Both the position numbers and the translations under genes were made by a program. Shown piece by piece: positions 1 to 7,486 of a stretch of 34,452 nt of DNA. The first letter of the stretch is position 1. Each line of letters starts with the position of its first letter. Source of the DNA: Bradyrhizobium macuxiense (lineage in GTDB: Bacteria; Pseudomonadota; Alphaproteobacteria; Rhizobiales; Xanthobacteraceae); NCBI RefSeq assembly GCF_001542415.1, contig NZ_LNCU01000092.1, forward strand, positions 85,760 to 120,211, given 5' to 3'. The notes under the pieces are model-generated. The model did not search any database. It worked only from the letters and a program-made list of their open reading frames with translations, and was not told the origin of the DNA.

Positions 1-284
1 CCCGCCGGCCGCGGCGGCGCGGCTCCGGCACTGCCCGGCTTGCGTTCCGCGGTCAGCGCGATCATCGCGACGCTGACGCCGGGAATGGCGCGGACGGCAT
101 TCTCGGCCTGCGCACGCACGCTTTCCCAGGCCCGGGCCTCCGCGGCATCGACGTTGATCGAGAAGAACACCTTGCCGTCGGTGACCGTGATCGCCGACAG
201 CACATTGGCGTTGGTCAAGGCTGTGCCGCGCGGCGACATCACCTTGGCAAGGCAATCGAGGACCTGTTGTTGCGTCACGCTCAC
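1..284 (-). CDS. mrp: Mrp/ApbC-family Fe-S cluster carrier, N-terminal part (runs off the window)
   Basis: Only the first ~94 residues are inside the window. They read MSVTQQQVLDCLAKV and continue through a small alpha/beta domain of the MIP18/DUF59 type, which precedes the P-loop ATPase in Mrp/ApbC proteins. The final visible stretch is an Ala/Pro/Gly-rich linker, as expected before the ATPase. Family role: ATP-dependent carriers that hold a [4Fe-4S] cluster and pass it to apo-proteins in the cytoplasm. I chose the GTG at 284 because an AGGAG lies 7 bases upstream of it and the frame gives the DUF59 signature; the ATG at 291 is in another frame and gives nonsense. The ATPase domain is not visible, so the assignment rests on the N-domain and the linker. 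Confidence 0.8.
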   Translation of the reverse strand, partial: MSVTQQQVLDCLAKVMSPRGTALTNANVLSAITVTDGKVFFSINVDAAEARAWESVRAQAENAVRAIPGVSVAMIALTAERKPGSAGAAPPRPA

Positions 285-340
285 CGCGCATCTCCTAAAG
301 AAGTTCGGATGCGACCCATAGAGCGTTGCGGCGCAAAAGG

Positions 341-778
341 CTACCTCGCTCCGACGTCATCCCGGCGCTCGGCGGGCGCCGCACCGGCCTCTTCCTTGGC
401 CGCCTCGTAATTCAGCTCGATCATGACCCCATTGGGGTCGTTCACGAAGATCTGCCAAAGATCGCCGCCCGGAACCTGGCGCGAGTCGAACTCCATGCCC
501 TTGGACTGCAGGCGGGTCTTCATCCCGGCAAAGCCCTGGCTGGCAAAGGCCACATGATGGACGACGCCGGAGTCAGGCTTTTGTGCCTCGTCGGTCTTCG
601 AAATATCGACCAGATGCACCACCGCCTTGCCCTCGCTGTACATCCATGCGCCGGGGAACGCGAAGTTCGGCCGCGCGCCCTTTTCCAGGCCCAGAATGTC
701 CTCATAGAATCGGACCGTATCGGCGAGATTCCGGGTCCTGATGTTGAAATGATCGAGCACGCCCACGCTCACGCCCAT
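341..778 (-). CDS. VOC (glyoxalase/bleomycin-resistance/dioxygenase) family protein
   Basis: A 145-residue protein with the two beta-alpha-beta-beta-beta modules of the vicinal-oxygen-chelate fold. The opening VLDHFNIRTRNLADTVRFYE is a classic first strand with a metal-ligand His (residue 10). His55 in the VVHLVDI strand, His74/75 and Glu121 in VMIELNY are the other likely metal ligands. The spacing fits a single-chain dimeric glyoxalase-like enzyme. The substrate cannot be read from sequence; glyoxalase I, fosfomycin-type or extradiol activities are all possible. The start ATG at 778 has a GGGAG 8 bases upstream. It lies 56 bases upstream of mrp on the same strand and may be co-transcribed with it. 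The C-terminal ~20 residues are Ala/Glu-rich and probably disordered. Confidence 0.85.
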   Translation of the reverse strand: MGVSVGVLDHFNIRTRNLADTVRFYEDILGLEKGARPNFAFPGAWMYSEGKAVVHLVDISKTDEAQKPDSGVVHHVAFASQGFAGMKTRLQSKGMEFDSRQVPGGDLWQIFVNDPNGVMIELNYEAAKEEAGAAPAERRDDVGAR

Positions 779-988
779 GCGATACACTCCCTTCTTGTGA
801 GGTTCTTTGAAACTCCCTGGTGGCCCGATCCTAGCATAAAACCGGACCTGCCATCCAACGAAGCCGTTGCCCTCCGCTGCGCAGGGGGTATGGTGCGGCT
901 CCCTCCATGGAAGAAATGCCCCGCCCGCCCCGACCTTGCCGGCGCGGCCTCGGGGCGCGATCACCAAGGCAAATACAAGGTAGCACAC

Positions 989-1861
989 ATGGCTAAAGTC
1001 GCTTTTCTCGGTCTCGGCGTAATGGGTTTCCCGATGGCGGGGCACCTCGTGAAAAAGGGCGGCCATGAGGTCACCGTGTACAACCGGACCGCAGCGAAGG
1101 CGAAGGAATGGGCCGACAAGTTCGGCGGCAAGACTGCGCCGACGCCGAAGGCTGCCGCCGAAGGCCAGGATTTCGTGATGTGCTGCGTCGGCAATGACAA
1201 CGACCTGCGCTCGGTCACGATCGGACCCGACGGCGCATTCGCCGGCATGAAGAAGGGTGGGACCTTCGTCGACCACACCACCGCCTCTGCCGAAGTCGCC
1301 CGCGAGCTCGATGCCACCGCCACCACCGCCGGATTCAAGTTCGTCGACGCGCCGGTGTCCGGCGGCCAGGCCGGTGCCGAGAACGGCGTGCTGACCGTGA
1401 TGTGCGGCGGTACCGAAGACGCCTACGCGGGCGCGGAGCCGATCATCACCGGCGCCTATGCGCGGATGTGCAAGCTGCTCGGCCCGGCAGGCGCCGGCCA
1501 GCTCACCAAGATGGTCAACCAGATCTGCATCGCAGGCCTCGTTCAGGGCCTGTCGGAGGGCATCCACTTCGCCAAGAAGTCCGGCCTCGACGTTGCCGCC
1601 GTGATCGAAACCATCTCCAAAGGCGCAGCGCAATCCTGGCAGATGGAGAACCGCTACAAGACCATGAACGAGGGCAAGTACGATTTCGGCTTCGCGGTTG
1701 AGTGGATGCGCAAGGACCTCTCGATTGCACTTGCAGAAGCCCGCCGCAACGGCGCCACCCTGCCCGCCACCGCGCTGGTCGACCAGTTCTATGCCGAGGT
1801 CGAGAAGATGGGCGGCAAGCGCTGGGATACGTCGAGCCTGCTGGCTCGGTTGCAGCGCTAA
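989..1861 (+). CDS. NAD(P)-dependent 3-hydroxyisobutyrate/beta-hydroxyacid dehydrogenase family
   Basis: A 290-residue enzyme, the usual family length. Residues 4-13 form the Rossmann dinucleotide motif (VAFLGLGVMG). DAPVSGG at 120-126 is the substrate-binding signature of beta-hydroxyacid dehydrogenases. Lys174 in GQLTKMVNQ is the expected catalytic lysine. The C-terminal half is the helical dimerisation domain. The family oxidises 3-hydroxyisobutyrate, tartronate semialdehyde, succinic semialdehyde and similar small hydroxyacids or aldehydes, and the exact substrate is open. The ATG at 989 follows an AAGG about 8 bases upstream, and everything upstream in frame is shadow coding. It is transcribed divergently from the VOC gene and followed by a strong hairpin at 1884. 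Confidence 0.9.
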   Translation: MAKVAFLGLGVMGFPMAGHLVKKGGHEVTVYNRTAAKAKEWADKFGGKTAPTPKAAAEGQDFVMCCVGNDNDLRSVTIGPDGAFAGMKKGGTFVDHTTASAEVARELDATATTAGFKFVDAPVSGGQAGAENGVLTVMCGGTEDAYAGAEPIITGAYARMCKLLGPAGAGQLTKMVNQICIAGLVQGLSEGIHFAKKSGLDVAAVIETISKGAAQSWQMENRYKTMNEGKYDFGFAVEWMRKDLSIALAEARRNGATLPATALVDQFYAEVEKMGGKRWDTSSLLARLQR

Positions 1862-1883
1862 GATCCGGCTCCGGAACGAACAC

Positions 1884-1908
1884 ATGGGCGCGGCCCGGCC
1901 GCGCCCAT
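1884..1908 (+). terminator. Perfect GC-rich hairpin after the dehydrogenase gene
   Basis: ATGGGCGCGGCC is followed by one base and then its exact reverse complement. This gives a 12-base arm palindrome 22 bases after the stop codon. There is no run of T after it, so it would be a non-canonical terminator or an mRNA 3'-end stabiliser. Confidence 0.5.
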
Positions 1909-2057
1909 CGGCGGCCTGCAGATCGACCGGTTACCGGGCTTGCCGCGGTCCCATTGCCTGCAAGGCCAAAAGTTAATTTTACTCCCCGTTAACGAGTTTC
2001 TTTAGCTCTTTAAGTCATCGCTTAATGATTTGGCGTCACAGATAGACAATGCAAAAA

Positions 2058-2076
2058 GCCCGCGCGGTTCGCGGGC
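2058..2076. terminator. Small perfect hairpin in the kinase leader
   Basis: GCCCGCG, a 5-base loop and CGCGGGC form a 7-bp stem. It is flanked by AAAAA on the left, which is a T-run when read on the minus strand, and by GGATTTTG on the right. It therefore looks like a terminator best suited to leftward transcription. It sits between a weak upstream ATG (2049) and the likely real kinase start (2094), which argues against the upstream start. Confidence 0.4.
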
Positions 2077-2093
2077 AGGATTTTGTGTTGTTG

Positions 2094-3698
2094 ATGAGTA
2101 ATCCCGCAGAAAAGCCTGAAGTTGTACAGCTTCCGGCAGGACCTCAGGTGACGGCGCCGGTGAACAGCCGGCGCATCGCTGCGCAGCGGGTGCGCGAGGC
2201 ACGCGATCGGTTAACGTCAACCAGTGGAACCCGTCCCGCCTTCGACGCCGAACTCCTCAGACAATACGCCCAGACCCGGATGTCGGCTTCCTACGTCGTC
2301 ATGCTGCTCGTGGTTGCAACCGGCGTGCTGTTTGGCGTCTGGATGCAACCGATCATCGCCGCCGCGTGGACCTGCGGCATGCTCTGCGTCCATGCCGCGA
2401 TCATCCGCAGTTGCTCCCGCTTCCTTGCCGAACAGCCCTCGGTCGCGACGACACGCAAATGGCGCACGCGCTTCGTGCTGCTCGACCTGCTCTACGGCCT
2501 GTGCTGGACCGCGATCCTGATCCATCCCGCCGGCCGCGACCTCGCCTCCAACACGCTGATGATGTTCATGATGCTGCTGGTGATCGCGGTGTCGAGCATG
2601 CTGGCGGCGAGCCTGCCGATCGCGGCGCTCGCGGCGACGATCCCGGTCACAGTGGCGATCGCACTCGATCTCGTGCTGCGCGGTTCCTTCGACAACTACG
2701 TGCTGGCCCTGCTCGCGATTGCCGCCGAGGGTTATTTCGCGCTGCTTGCGCATCGCCTGCATTCGACCACGCTGGCGACGCTGGAGGCCCGCGCCGAAAA
2801 GGACGCCCTGATCGGCGAACTGGAACAGGCGAAGGCGATCTCCGACGAAGCGCGGCATCGCGCCGAATCCGCCAACGTCGCCAAGTCGCGCTTCCTCGCC
2901 CAGATGAGCCACGAACTGCGCACGCCGCTCAATGCGATCCTCGGCTTCTCCGAGGTGATGAAGAGCGAGATCTTCGGCGGGCACACGGTGCCGGTCTACA
3001 AGGAGTATTCCGCCGACATCCATAATTCCGGCGTGCACCTGCTCAACCTCATCAATGAGATCCTCGACCTGTCGCGCATCGAGGCCGGCCGCTACGAGCT
3101 GAACGAGGAAGCGGTCGCGCTGGTGCATGTCGTCGCCGACTGCCACCATCTCCTGAAGCTGCGCGCCTCCAGCCGCGGCATCACAATCCACGAGGTGTTC
3201 GAACACGGTATGCCGAGGATCTGGGGCGACGAGCGCGCCATCCGCCAGGTCGTGCTCAATTTGCTCTCCAACTCGATCAAGTTCACGCCGCAAGGTGGTG
3301 AGATCTGGCTGAAGGTTGGCTGGACCGCATCCGGCGGGCAATATCTGAGCGTCAAGGACACCGGTTCCGGTATCGCCGAGGACGAGATTCCGGTCGTGCT
3401 GGCCTCGTTCGGCCAAGGCTCCAACTCGATCAAATCGGCGGAACAGGGCGCGGGCCTTGGGTTGCCGATCGCGAAAAGCCTGATCGACATGCACGGCGGC
3501 ACCTTCACGCTGAAATCGAAACTGCGCATCGGCACCGAGGTGATCGTCACGCTTCCGCCGGAACGCGTGATGAGCGCGCTGGCGCCGATGTCCGAGGACG
3601 CGCCGCCGATGCAGCCGGAGCCCATGGAGACGTCGCCGAGCGCCGACCGGAAGCGCGTGCGGCGCAAGTCGATCATGAGTGCCGGCACCGGACTATAG
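2094..3698 (+). CDS. Membrane sensor histidine kinase, PleC/DivJ-like
   Basis: A ~534-residue protein. After a ~60-residue cytoplasmic leader there are about five or six hydrophobic segments in the first ~220 residues, then a linker coiled coil rich in Glu/Ala. The H-box SHELRTPLNAILGF follows, with phospho-acceptor His273 if the start is 2094. The catalytic domain has the N-box (VVLNLLSNSIKF), G1 (DTGSGI) and G2 (GAGLGLPIAKSL). The H-box surroundings (FLAQMSHELRTPLNAI, then LINEILDLSRIEAG) are typical of alphaproteobacterial PleC/DivJ/PdhS kinases that feed the DivK/CtrA cell-cycle network; that link is inference. I prefer the ATG at 2094 over the one at 2049 because the latter has no Shine-Dalgarno and lies before a hairpin. 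An AGGA lies 13 bases before 2094. No receiver domain is fused and no response regulator is adjacent. Confidence 0.88.
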   Translation: MSNPAEKPEVVQLPAGPQVTAPVNSRRIAAQRVREARDRLTSTSGTRPAFDAELLRQYAQTRMSASYVVMLLVVATGVLFGVWMQPIIAAAWTCGMLCVHAAIIRSCSRFLAEQPSVATTRKWRTRFVLLDLLYGLCWTAILIHPAGRDLASNTLMMFMMLLVIAVSSMLAASLPIAALAATIPVTVAIALDLVLRGSFDNYVLALLAIAAEGYFALLAHRLHSTTLATLEARAEKDALIGELEQAKAISDEARHRAESANVAKSRFLAQMSHELRTPLNAILGFSEVMKSEIFGGHTVPVYKEYSADIHNSGVHLLNLINEILDLSRIEAGRYELNEEAVALVHVVADCHHLLKLRASSRGITIHEVFEHGMPRIWGDERAIRQVVLNLLSNSIKFTPQGGEIWLKVGWTASGGQYLSVKDTGSGIAEDEIPVVLASFGQGSNSIKSAEQGAGLGLPIAKSLIDMHGGTFTLKSKLRIGTEVIVTLPPERVMSALAPMSEDAPPMQPEPMETSPSADRKRVRRKSIMSAGTGL

Positions 3699-3742
3699 GC
3701 TGATGACTTGCACAAACGGCTGAAACCGTTCAACACTGAAGA

Positions 3743-3946
3743 ATGAGCCCAGAAACGCCGTGTATCGCAGTCTGCATGATGGACCCCAGGACGAAGCTCT
3801 GCTTCGGATGCGGTCGCACGCTTCCGGAGATCGCGCGCTGGCACAAGATGGAGAGCGCAGAACGGCTGGCGCTGATGGCGTCGCTGCCGGCGCGCATGAC
3901 GGATGCCGGGCTCGAGCGCATGGAGCCACGTCCGCAGCGCGCGTGA
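3743..3946 (+). CDS. DUF1289 small Cys-rich protein
   Basis: A 67-residue protein with the DUF1289 pattern: PCIxVC near the N-terminus (Cys7, Cys11) and CFGCGRT (Cys20, Cys23), then EIARWHKM. The four cysteines suggest a bound metal (Zn or Fe-S), and the family has no established function. It ends 22 bases before the GTG of the downstream protease-like gene on the same strand, so the two are probably co-transcribed. A short AACGG/CCGTT hairpin lies between the kinase stop and this gene. Confidence 0.85.
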   Translation: MSPETPCIAVCMMDPRTKLCFGCGRTLPEIARWHKMESAERLALMASLPARMTDAGLERMEPRPQRA

Positions 3947-3968
3947 GCGCGATGCGGGGAGGCGCGCG

Positions 3969-4535
3969 GTGAGCCGCATCCTCCTTATCCTCCTGATGCT
4001 GATGGCAACCGCCGGCGCGGTCGTCGCCTATGGCGATCCCAACCAGATCGCGCGCGCCCGGGAAAACATCACCCAGATCCTCGGCCGGAGCAGCAGCCCG
4101 TCCGCGGTGCCCGCTCCTGCGGTCGAGATCGCACGCAGCCAAGGCGGCGAGTTCGCGTTCCGCGCCAAGATCAACGGCGTCAGCGCGCCGATGGTGATCG
4201 ACACCGGAGCAACCTCGGTCGTGCTGACCTGGGAAACTGCGAAGGCGATCGGCCTGCCGACCGAGATGCTCGAATACAATGTCGATCTCGAAACCGCCGG
4301 CGGTCACACCAAGGCGGCGCGGCTGACGCTCGATCGGCTCGCCGTCGGCAAGCTGGTCGAGAAATCGGTCCCCGCGCTGGTGGTGCAGCGCGGCCAGATG
4401 AAGACCAACCTGCTCGGCATGAGCTTCCTCGACCGACTCGAAAGCTGGGGCGTGCGCTCCGACAAGTTGATGCTGACCGGCTACCCCGAACTGTCGTCGC
4501 GCAGCCATCGGCGGCCGCATACGGCCGTCGACTAA
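3969..4535 (+). CDS. Retropepsin-like aspartic protease, TIGR02281 clan AA family
   Basis: A 188-residue protein. An N-terminal hydrophobic segment (residues ~4-20, ILLILLMLMATAGAVVAY) acts as signal or membrane anchor, then a ~40-residue spacer, then one retropepsin-type half-domain. The active-site motif is VIDTGATSVVLT with catalytic Asp78. The later strand TNLLGMSFLDRL matches the conserved Gly/Leu block of the family. These single-domain proteases must dimerise to form an active site, and here it would face the periplasm. The GTG at 3969 was chosen because GGGGAGG lies 6 bases upstream and the hydrophobic anchor begins directly after it; the ATG at 3903 overlaps the DUF1289 gene and adds no family sequence. 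Its stop codon lies inside the left arm of the repeat that follows. Confidence 0.85.
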   Translation: MSRILLILLMLMATAGAVVAYGDPNQIARARENITQILGRSSSPSAVPAPAVEIARSQGGEFAFRAKINGVSAPMVIDTGATSVVLTWETAKAIGLPTEMLEYNVDLETAGGHTKAARLTLDRLAVGKLVEKSVPALVVQRGQMKTNLLGMSFLDRLESWGVRSDKLMLTGYPELSSRSHRRPHTAVD

Positions 4536-4633
4536 AGCGCGATGAGATCAGGTTGAATCGTCATCGCGCTTTAGCTTCTTGTTTGAGCATGATCTTTTCG
4601 GAAAACCGCTTCACACTTTTCCGGATCATGCTC
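4532..4633. repeat. Two-hairpin intergenic palindromic repeat
   Basis: The first hairpin has perfect 14-base arms, CTAAAGCGCGATGA at 4532-4545 and its complement at 4561-4574, and contains the stop codon of the upstream gene. The second pairs GAGCATGATC (4585-4594) with GATCATGCTC (4624-4633), and inside it CGGAAAA (4599-4605) with TTTTCCG (4617-4623), leaving a 4-T bulge. This composite matches the abundant dispersed hairpin repeat that I know from Bradyrhizobium and Rhodopseudomonas genomes. It sits between convergent genes, so it may also work as a bidirectional terminator. Confidence 0.75.
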
Positions 4634-4639
4634 TAGCGC

Positions 4640-4930
4640 CTATCGGTCGTCGTCGTGAATCGACGACGGATGCCGGCACAGCGGCGTGACCCGTATCTCC
4701 ATGAACGGAAACAGCGGCAGGCTGGACAGGATGTCGTGCAACTCCTGCGGGCCTGACACATCGAATATGCTGACATTGGCGTAGCGGCCGGCCACCCGCC
4801 AAAGGTGACGCCAAGCGCCCGTGCGTTGCAGTTCCATGGCGCTGGCGCGTTCCGCCTGCTTCAGTGCATCGGTCTTCTCGACCGGAAGATCGTGCGGAAT
4901 CCGCACGTCCATCTCGACATGAAACAGCAT
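4640..4930 (-). CDS. catC: Muconolactone delta-isomerase
   Basis: A 96-residue protein, exactly the family length. It has the family blocks MLFHVEMDVRIPHDLP, TGAWRHLWRVAGRYANVSIF and the C-terminal VTPLCRHPSSI. CatC is a cytoplasmic oligomer that converts (+)-muconolactone to 3-oxoadipate enol-lactone in the catechol branch of the beta-ketoadipate pathway. The ATG at 4930 has an AGGAG 9 bases upstream. It follows the monooxygenase gene by 97 bases on the same strand, so it is the second gene of the leftward arm of the aromatic cluster. It is separated from catB, which lies on the other arm. Its 3' end abuts the hairpin repeat at 4532-4633. Confidence 0.93.
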   Translation of the reverse strand: MLFHVEMDVRIPHDLPVEKTDALKQAERASAMELQRTGAWRHLWRVAGRYANVSIFDVSGPQELHDILSSLPLFPFMEIRVTPLCRHPSSIHDDDR

Positions 4931-5027
4931 GACGCTGAACTCCTTCTCGAACAGTGAGGCGACAGGGCAAAACGACCCGGAGCCGCCATGCGATCATGGC
5001 GGCTCCATTGGCCTGTCTACCAGATCG

Positions 5028-6605
5028 TCAGCCCTGCACCAGACCGCGGCTGACAAGGTTGATGTCATCGGGATTGACGAGATCCTTCGCCGTCCACCCC
5101 GATACATCATAGTCACTCATGCAGTTGCGCACGAAGTCCTGCATGGCGCCAAGGTCGCCGGTTGCAGTCGCAGCCATCAGCGTCTCGACGCGCAGGTTCT
5201 CGTAGTTGCCTGCATAGTTCCGCTCATAGAGCTCGTGCCGGCCGCCGAATTCCGAGCCGACCGCGTCCCAGAGCAACTTGAGCAGCTTGATCCGATCGAT
5301 GGCCGCATAACCGTTGGAGCCGCGTACGAAGCGGTCCAGATAGGGCCGGATCGCGTCGCTCTCGAGGTCAGCCGAGCTCGACGGCAGGTAGATCAAGCCG
5401 CTGGCGACATGACGCTCAATCAATTCCTTGATCCGCGGATAAGCCATGGGCGCAAACACACGATAGGCTAGCCCATAGTTCAGGTTGGGAAGGTTGTATC
5501 CCTCGGTCCCCTGCCAGGCGATCGGCGACTTCACCATCGCATCGGCAATGCCATGGAACAGGTTGCGCCAGGCGATCACCTCTCCCACGGCTGTCTGGAC
5601 ACCGCGAAAATCCTTCGACCCGGTCGCCTCGACCGCCATCGAGAACAGGCCGGCGATGAAGTCAAGCTTGACGGCAAGGCGTGTCACGCCGTGCAACGTG
5701 AACCGCGGAATGAATCCGGACGCCGGGAAGAACTGGTTGATCTTGTCGACGTCGCCATAGACGAAGACGTTCTCCCAGGGCACCAGAACCTTGTCGAAGA
5801 CGAGAATGGAGTCGTTCTCATCGAAGCGGCTGGACAGCGGATAATCGAACGGCGAGCCGGTCGCGGCCGCTGTGAACTCGTACGACGAGCGGGCAATCAG
5901 CTTGACACCCTTCGCATCCATCGGGGCCGTGAAGATCAGCGCGAAGGACTTGTCCTTGATCGGGATGCCGTAATGCGCGATGAAATTGTAATGCGTCAGC
6001 GCCGACCCGGTCGCGACGACCTTGGCGCCGGAGACGATCAGGCCAGCATCTGTCTCCTTCTCGACATGCATGAAGACGTCGCGCACGTCCTCGATCGCCC
6101 GATCGCGATCGATCGGCGGATTGACGATCGCGTGATTCCAGAAGTCGAGCCGTTCCTGGGTCCGGGCATACCATTTCTTCGCGTTGCCGGCGTACTCACC
6201 ATAGAAGCCTGAATTCGCACCCAGGGTGCCGAGGAACGCCGCCTTGTAGTCCGGCGAGCGGCCCATCCAGCCGAACGCAACTTTCTGCAAGTCGGCGATC
6301 GCGTCGCGGCCCCTGATCAGATCCTCGGCCGTTCTCGAACCCAGGAAGAACGGATGGGTCAACTGTCCCGAGCCTGTGTCGGTCAGGACGCCGATCTGAT
6401 CCTTCTTCTCATGAAAGCGGTCGTACCAGCGCGCCACCATCCGGGCCGAGTTGCGAAAGGCGGGATGTTCAGTGACGTTCTTGACGCGCTCACCGTAGAT
6501 GTAGATCTCTCGGCCGTCCTGGATGCTGTCGAGGAATTCCGCACCGGTATAGACGCTGGTCGTCGACGCGGGCGCATCGGCCCGCAGGGCAGCTGCAGTG
6601 GTCAT
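5028..6605 (-). CDS. Flavin-dependent aromatic monooxygenase, HpaB/PheA1 family (oxygenase component)
   Basis: A 525-residue protein of the two-component group D flavin monooxygenases (4-hydroxyphenylacetate 3-hydroxylase family). Seen: N-terminal TGAEFLDSIQDGREIYIYGE, the central NHAIVNPPIDRDR, SGAKVVATGSALTHYNFIAHYG around the flavin pocket, and the FDKVLVPWENVFVYGD motif. The enzyme would use FADH2 from the flavin reductase at 7483 to ortho-hydroxylate a phenolic ring. With catB and catC nearby, phenol to catechol (PheA1-like) is the most economical reading. Resorcinol hydroxylase (GraA type) or 4-hydroxyphenylacetate hydroxylase are alternatives. The ATG at 6605 has GGAGGAG 8 bases upstream; the longer frame to 6668 lacks family sequence. 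The gene is divergent from the flavin genes across a ~260-base promoter region. Confidence 0.85.
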   Translation of the reverse strand: MTTAAALRADAPASTTSVYTGAEFLDSIQDGREIYIYGERVKNVTEHPAFRNSARMVARWYDRFHEKKDQIGVLTDTGSGQLTHPFFLGSRTAEDLIRGRDAIADLQKVAFGWMGRSPDYKAAFLGTLGANSGFYGEYAGNAKKWYARTQERLDFWNHAIVNPPIDRDRAIEDVRDVFMHVEKETDAGLIVSGAKVVATGSALTHYNFIAHYGIPIKDKSFALIFTAPMDAKGVKLIARSSYEFTAAATGSPFDYPLSSRFDENDSILVFDKVLVPWENVFVYGDVDKINQFFPASGFIPRFTLHGVTRLAVKLDFIAGLFSMAVEATGSKDFRGVQTAVGEVIAWRNLFHGIADAMVKSPIAWQGTEGYNLPNLNYGLAYRVFAPMAYPRIKELIERHVASGLIYLPSSSADLESDAIRPYLDRFVRGSNGYAAIDRIKLLKLLWDAVGSEFGGRHELYERNYAGNYENLRVETLMAATATGDLGAMQDFVRNCMSDYDVSGWTAKDLVNPDDINLVSRGLVQG

Positions 6606-6868
6606 GGACGTATCTCCTCCGCTTGCGTCGCCGGATGGGCGGGCGGTGCCGCAACCATCCGCGAACATTCGTCACGCTCTTGGTCGGCGCGACATCGGAC
6701 GAAGACCTACGCGCTCTACCGGAGCCGGCGAAAGGTATCACGCAATACCGCGCAGAGCGCCGCAATCGCGCTATGACTACGTGGCGCGGACCTGACGGCA
6801 GCGACCTTCCGGCCAACGCGACGCCGTAGCGGACAAAACAACCGCACAACTCGGCAAGGGAGCGAACC
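6606..6868. promoter_or_regulatory. Divergent promoter region of the aromatic cluster
   Basis: This 263-base gap separates the leftward monooxygenase gene from the rightward flavin gene and must hold both promoters. An inverted repeat GGTAT (6734-6738), 6-base spacer, ATACC (6745-6749) is a candidate operator for the LysR regulator at 10389. It is the mirror image of the ATAC-N7-GTAT site of CatR/BenM-type regulators, so the fit is imperfect. I could not place -35/-10 boxes with confidence. Confidence 0.4.
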
Positions 6869-7486
6869 ATGGGCAAGGATTTTGACAGCTCGGCTGTCGC
6901 TTTCCATCGCGACGGGCAATTGGCCCTCGACGCCAGCGTCGTGACGGTCGGCGCGTTTGACGGCGTTCACTGCGGTCATCAGGAGCTGCTACGGCAAACG
7001 ATTGCGGCAGCGCAGTGGCATGGCGTTCCCGCCGTGGTCTACACCTTCGATCCTCCGCCGAAGGTCTATTTTGGCCAGGCCGAGCCGTTGATATCGTTGG
7101 ACGAAAAGCTCGAGCGCATCGCAACATTCGCACCAGATCACGTCATCGTTGCCGGCTTCAACCAGATGTACGTGCAGCGCACCGCGGCCGACTTCCTGGC
7201 CGAGTTGCAACGCTTGCGGCCTCGTGAGGTGATCGTCGGCGAAGATTTCCGCTTCGGGTCCTGCAAGGGCGGCACTGCCCTGCTGCTGCGGCAACACTTC
7301 AACACGCACATTCTGCCGCCCGTGCGCTGCGGCAATGGCGAAATCGTGTCGAGCAGCCGCATCCGAACCCTGCGACGATCCGGCCTTGCGGCCGCCGCGG
7401 CCGCGCTCGAAAACTGGAAAGATATCGTGACCGCACCACCGGCCAGCCGATCCGATCTGGTCCAACTCGGGGTGGCAAGCCAATGA
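6869..7486 (+). CDS. Stand-alone FAD synthetase (FMN adenylyltransferase) domain protein
   Basis: A 205-residue protein that matches only the N-terminal nucleotidyltransferase half of bifunctional RibF (~310 residues). Visible motifs are VGAFDGVHCGH (residues 27-37, the GxFDGxHxGH ATP-binding signature), GEDFRFG (124-130) and VSSSRIR (160-166, the ISSTxIR-like signature). The C-terminal riboflavin kinase domain is absent. The likely reaction is FMN + ATP to FAD + PPi. The gene overlaps the flavin reductase start by 4 bases (ATGA) and is first in the operon serving an FAD-dependent monooxygenase. I infer that it secures FAD supply for the hydroxylase; an enzyme that has lost activity or a regulator are alternatives. 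The start ATG has GGGAG 7 bases upstream. Confidence 0.8.
   Translation: MGKDFDSSAVAFHRDGQLALDASVVTVGAFDGVHCGHQELLRQTIAAAQWHGVPAVVYTFDPPPKVYFGQAEPLISLDEKLERIATFAPDHVIVAGFNQMYVQRTAADFLAELQRLRPREVIVGEDFRFGSCKGGTALLLRQHFNTHILPPVRCGNGEIVSSSRIRTLRRSGLAAAAAALENWKDIVTAPPASRSDLVQLGVASQ

Noticed and set aside
341..1885. Long leftward frame of 514 codons across the VOC and dehydrogenase genes
   Set aside because: Only the last 145 codons (from 778) have family sequence. The rest is the antisense shadow of the dehydrogenase gene, a common effect of GC-rich codon use.
2010..2025. CtrA-like box TTAA-N8-TTAA before the PleC/DivJ-like kinase
   Set aside because: The CtrA consensus has a 7-base spacer and extra bases. 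With 8 bases and no second supporting site I cannot support it.
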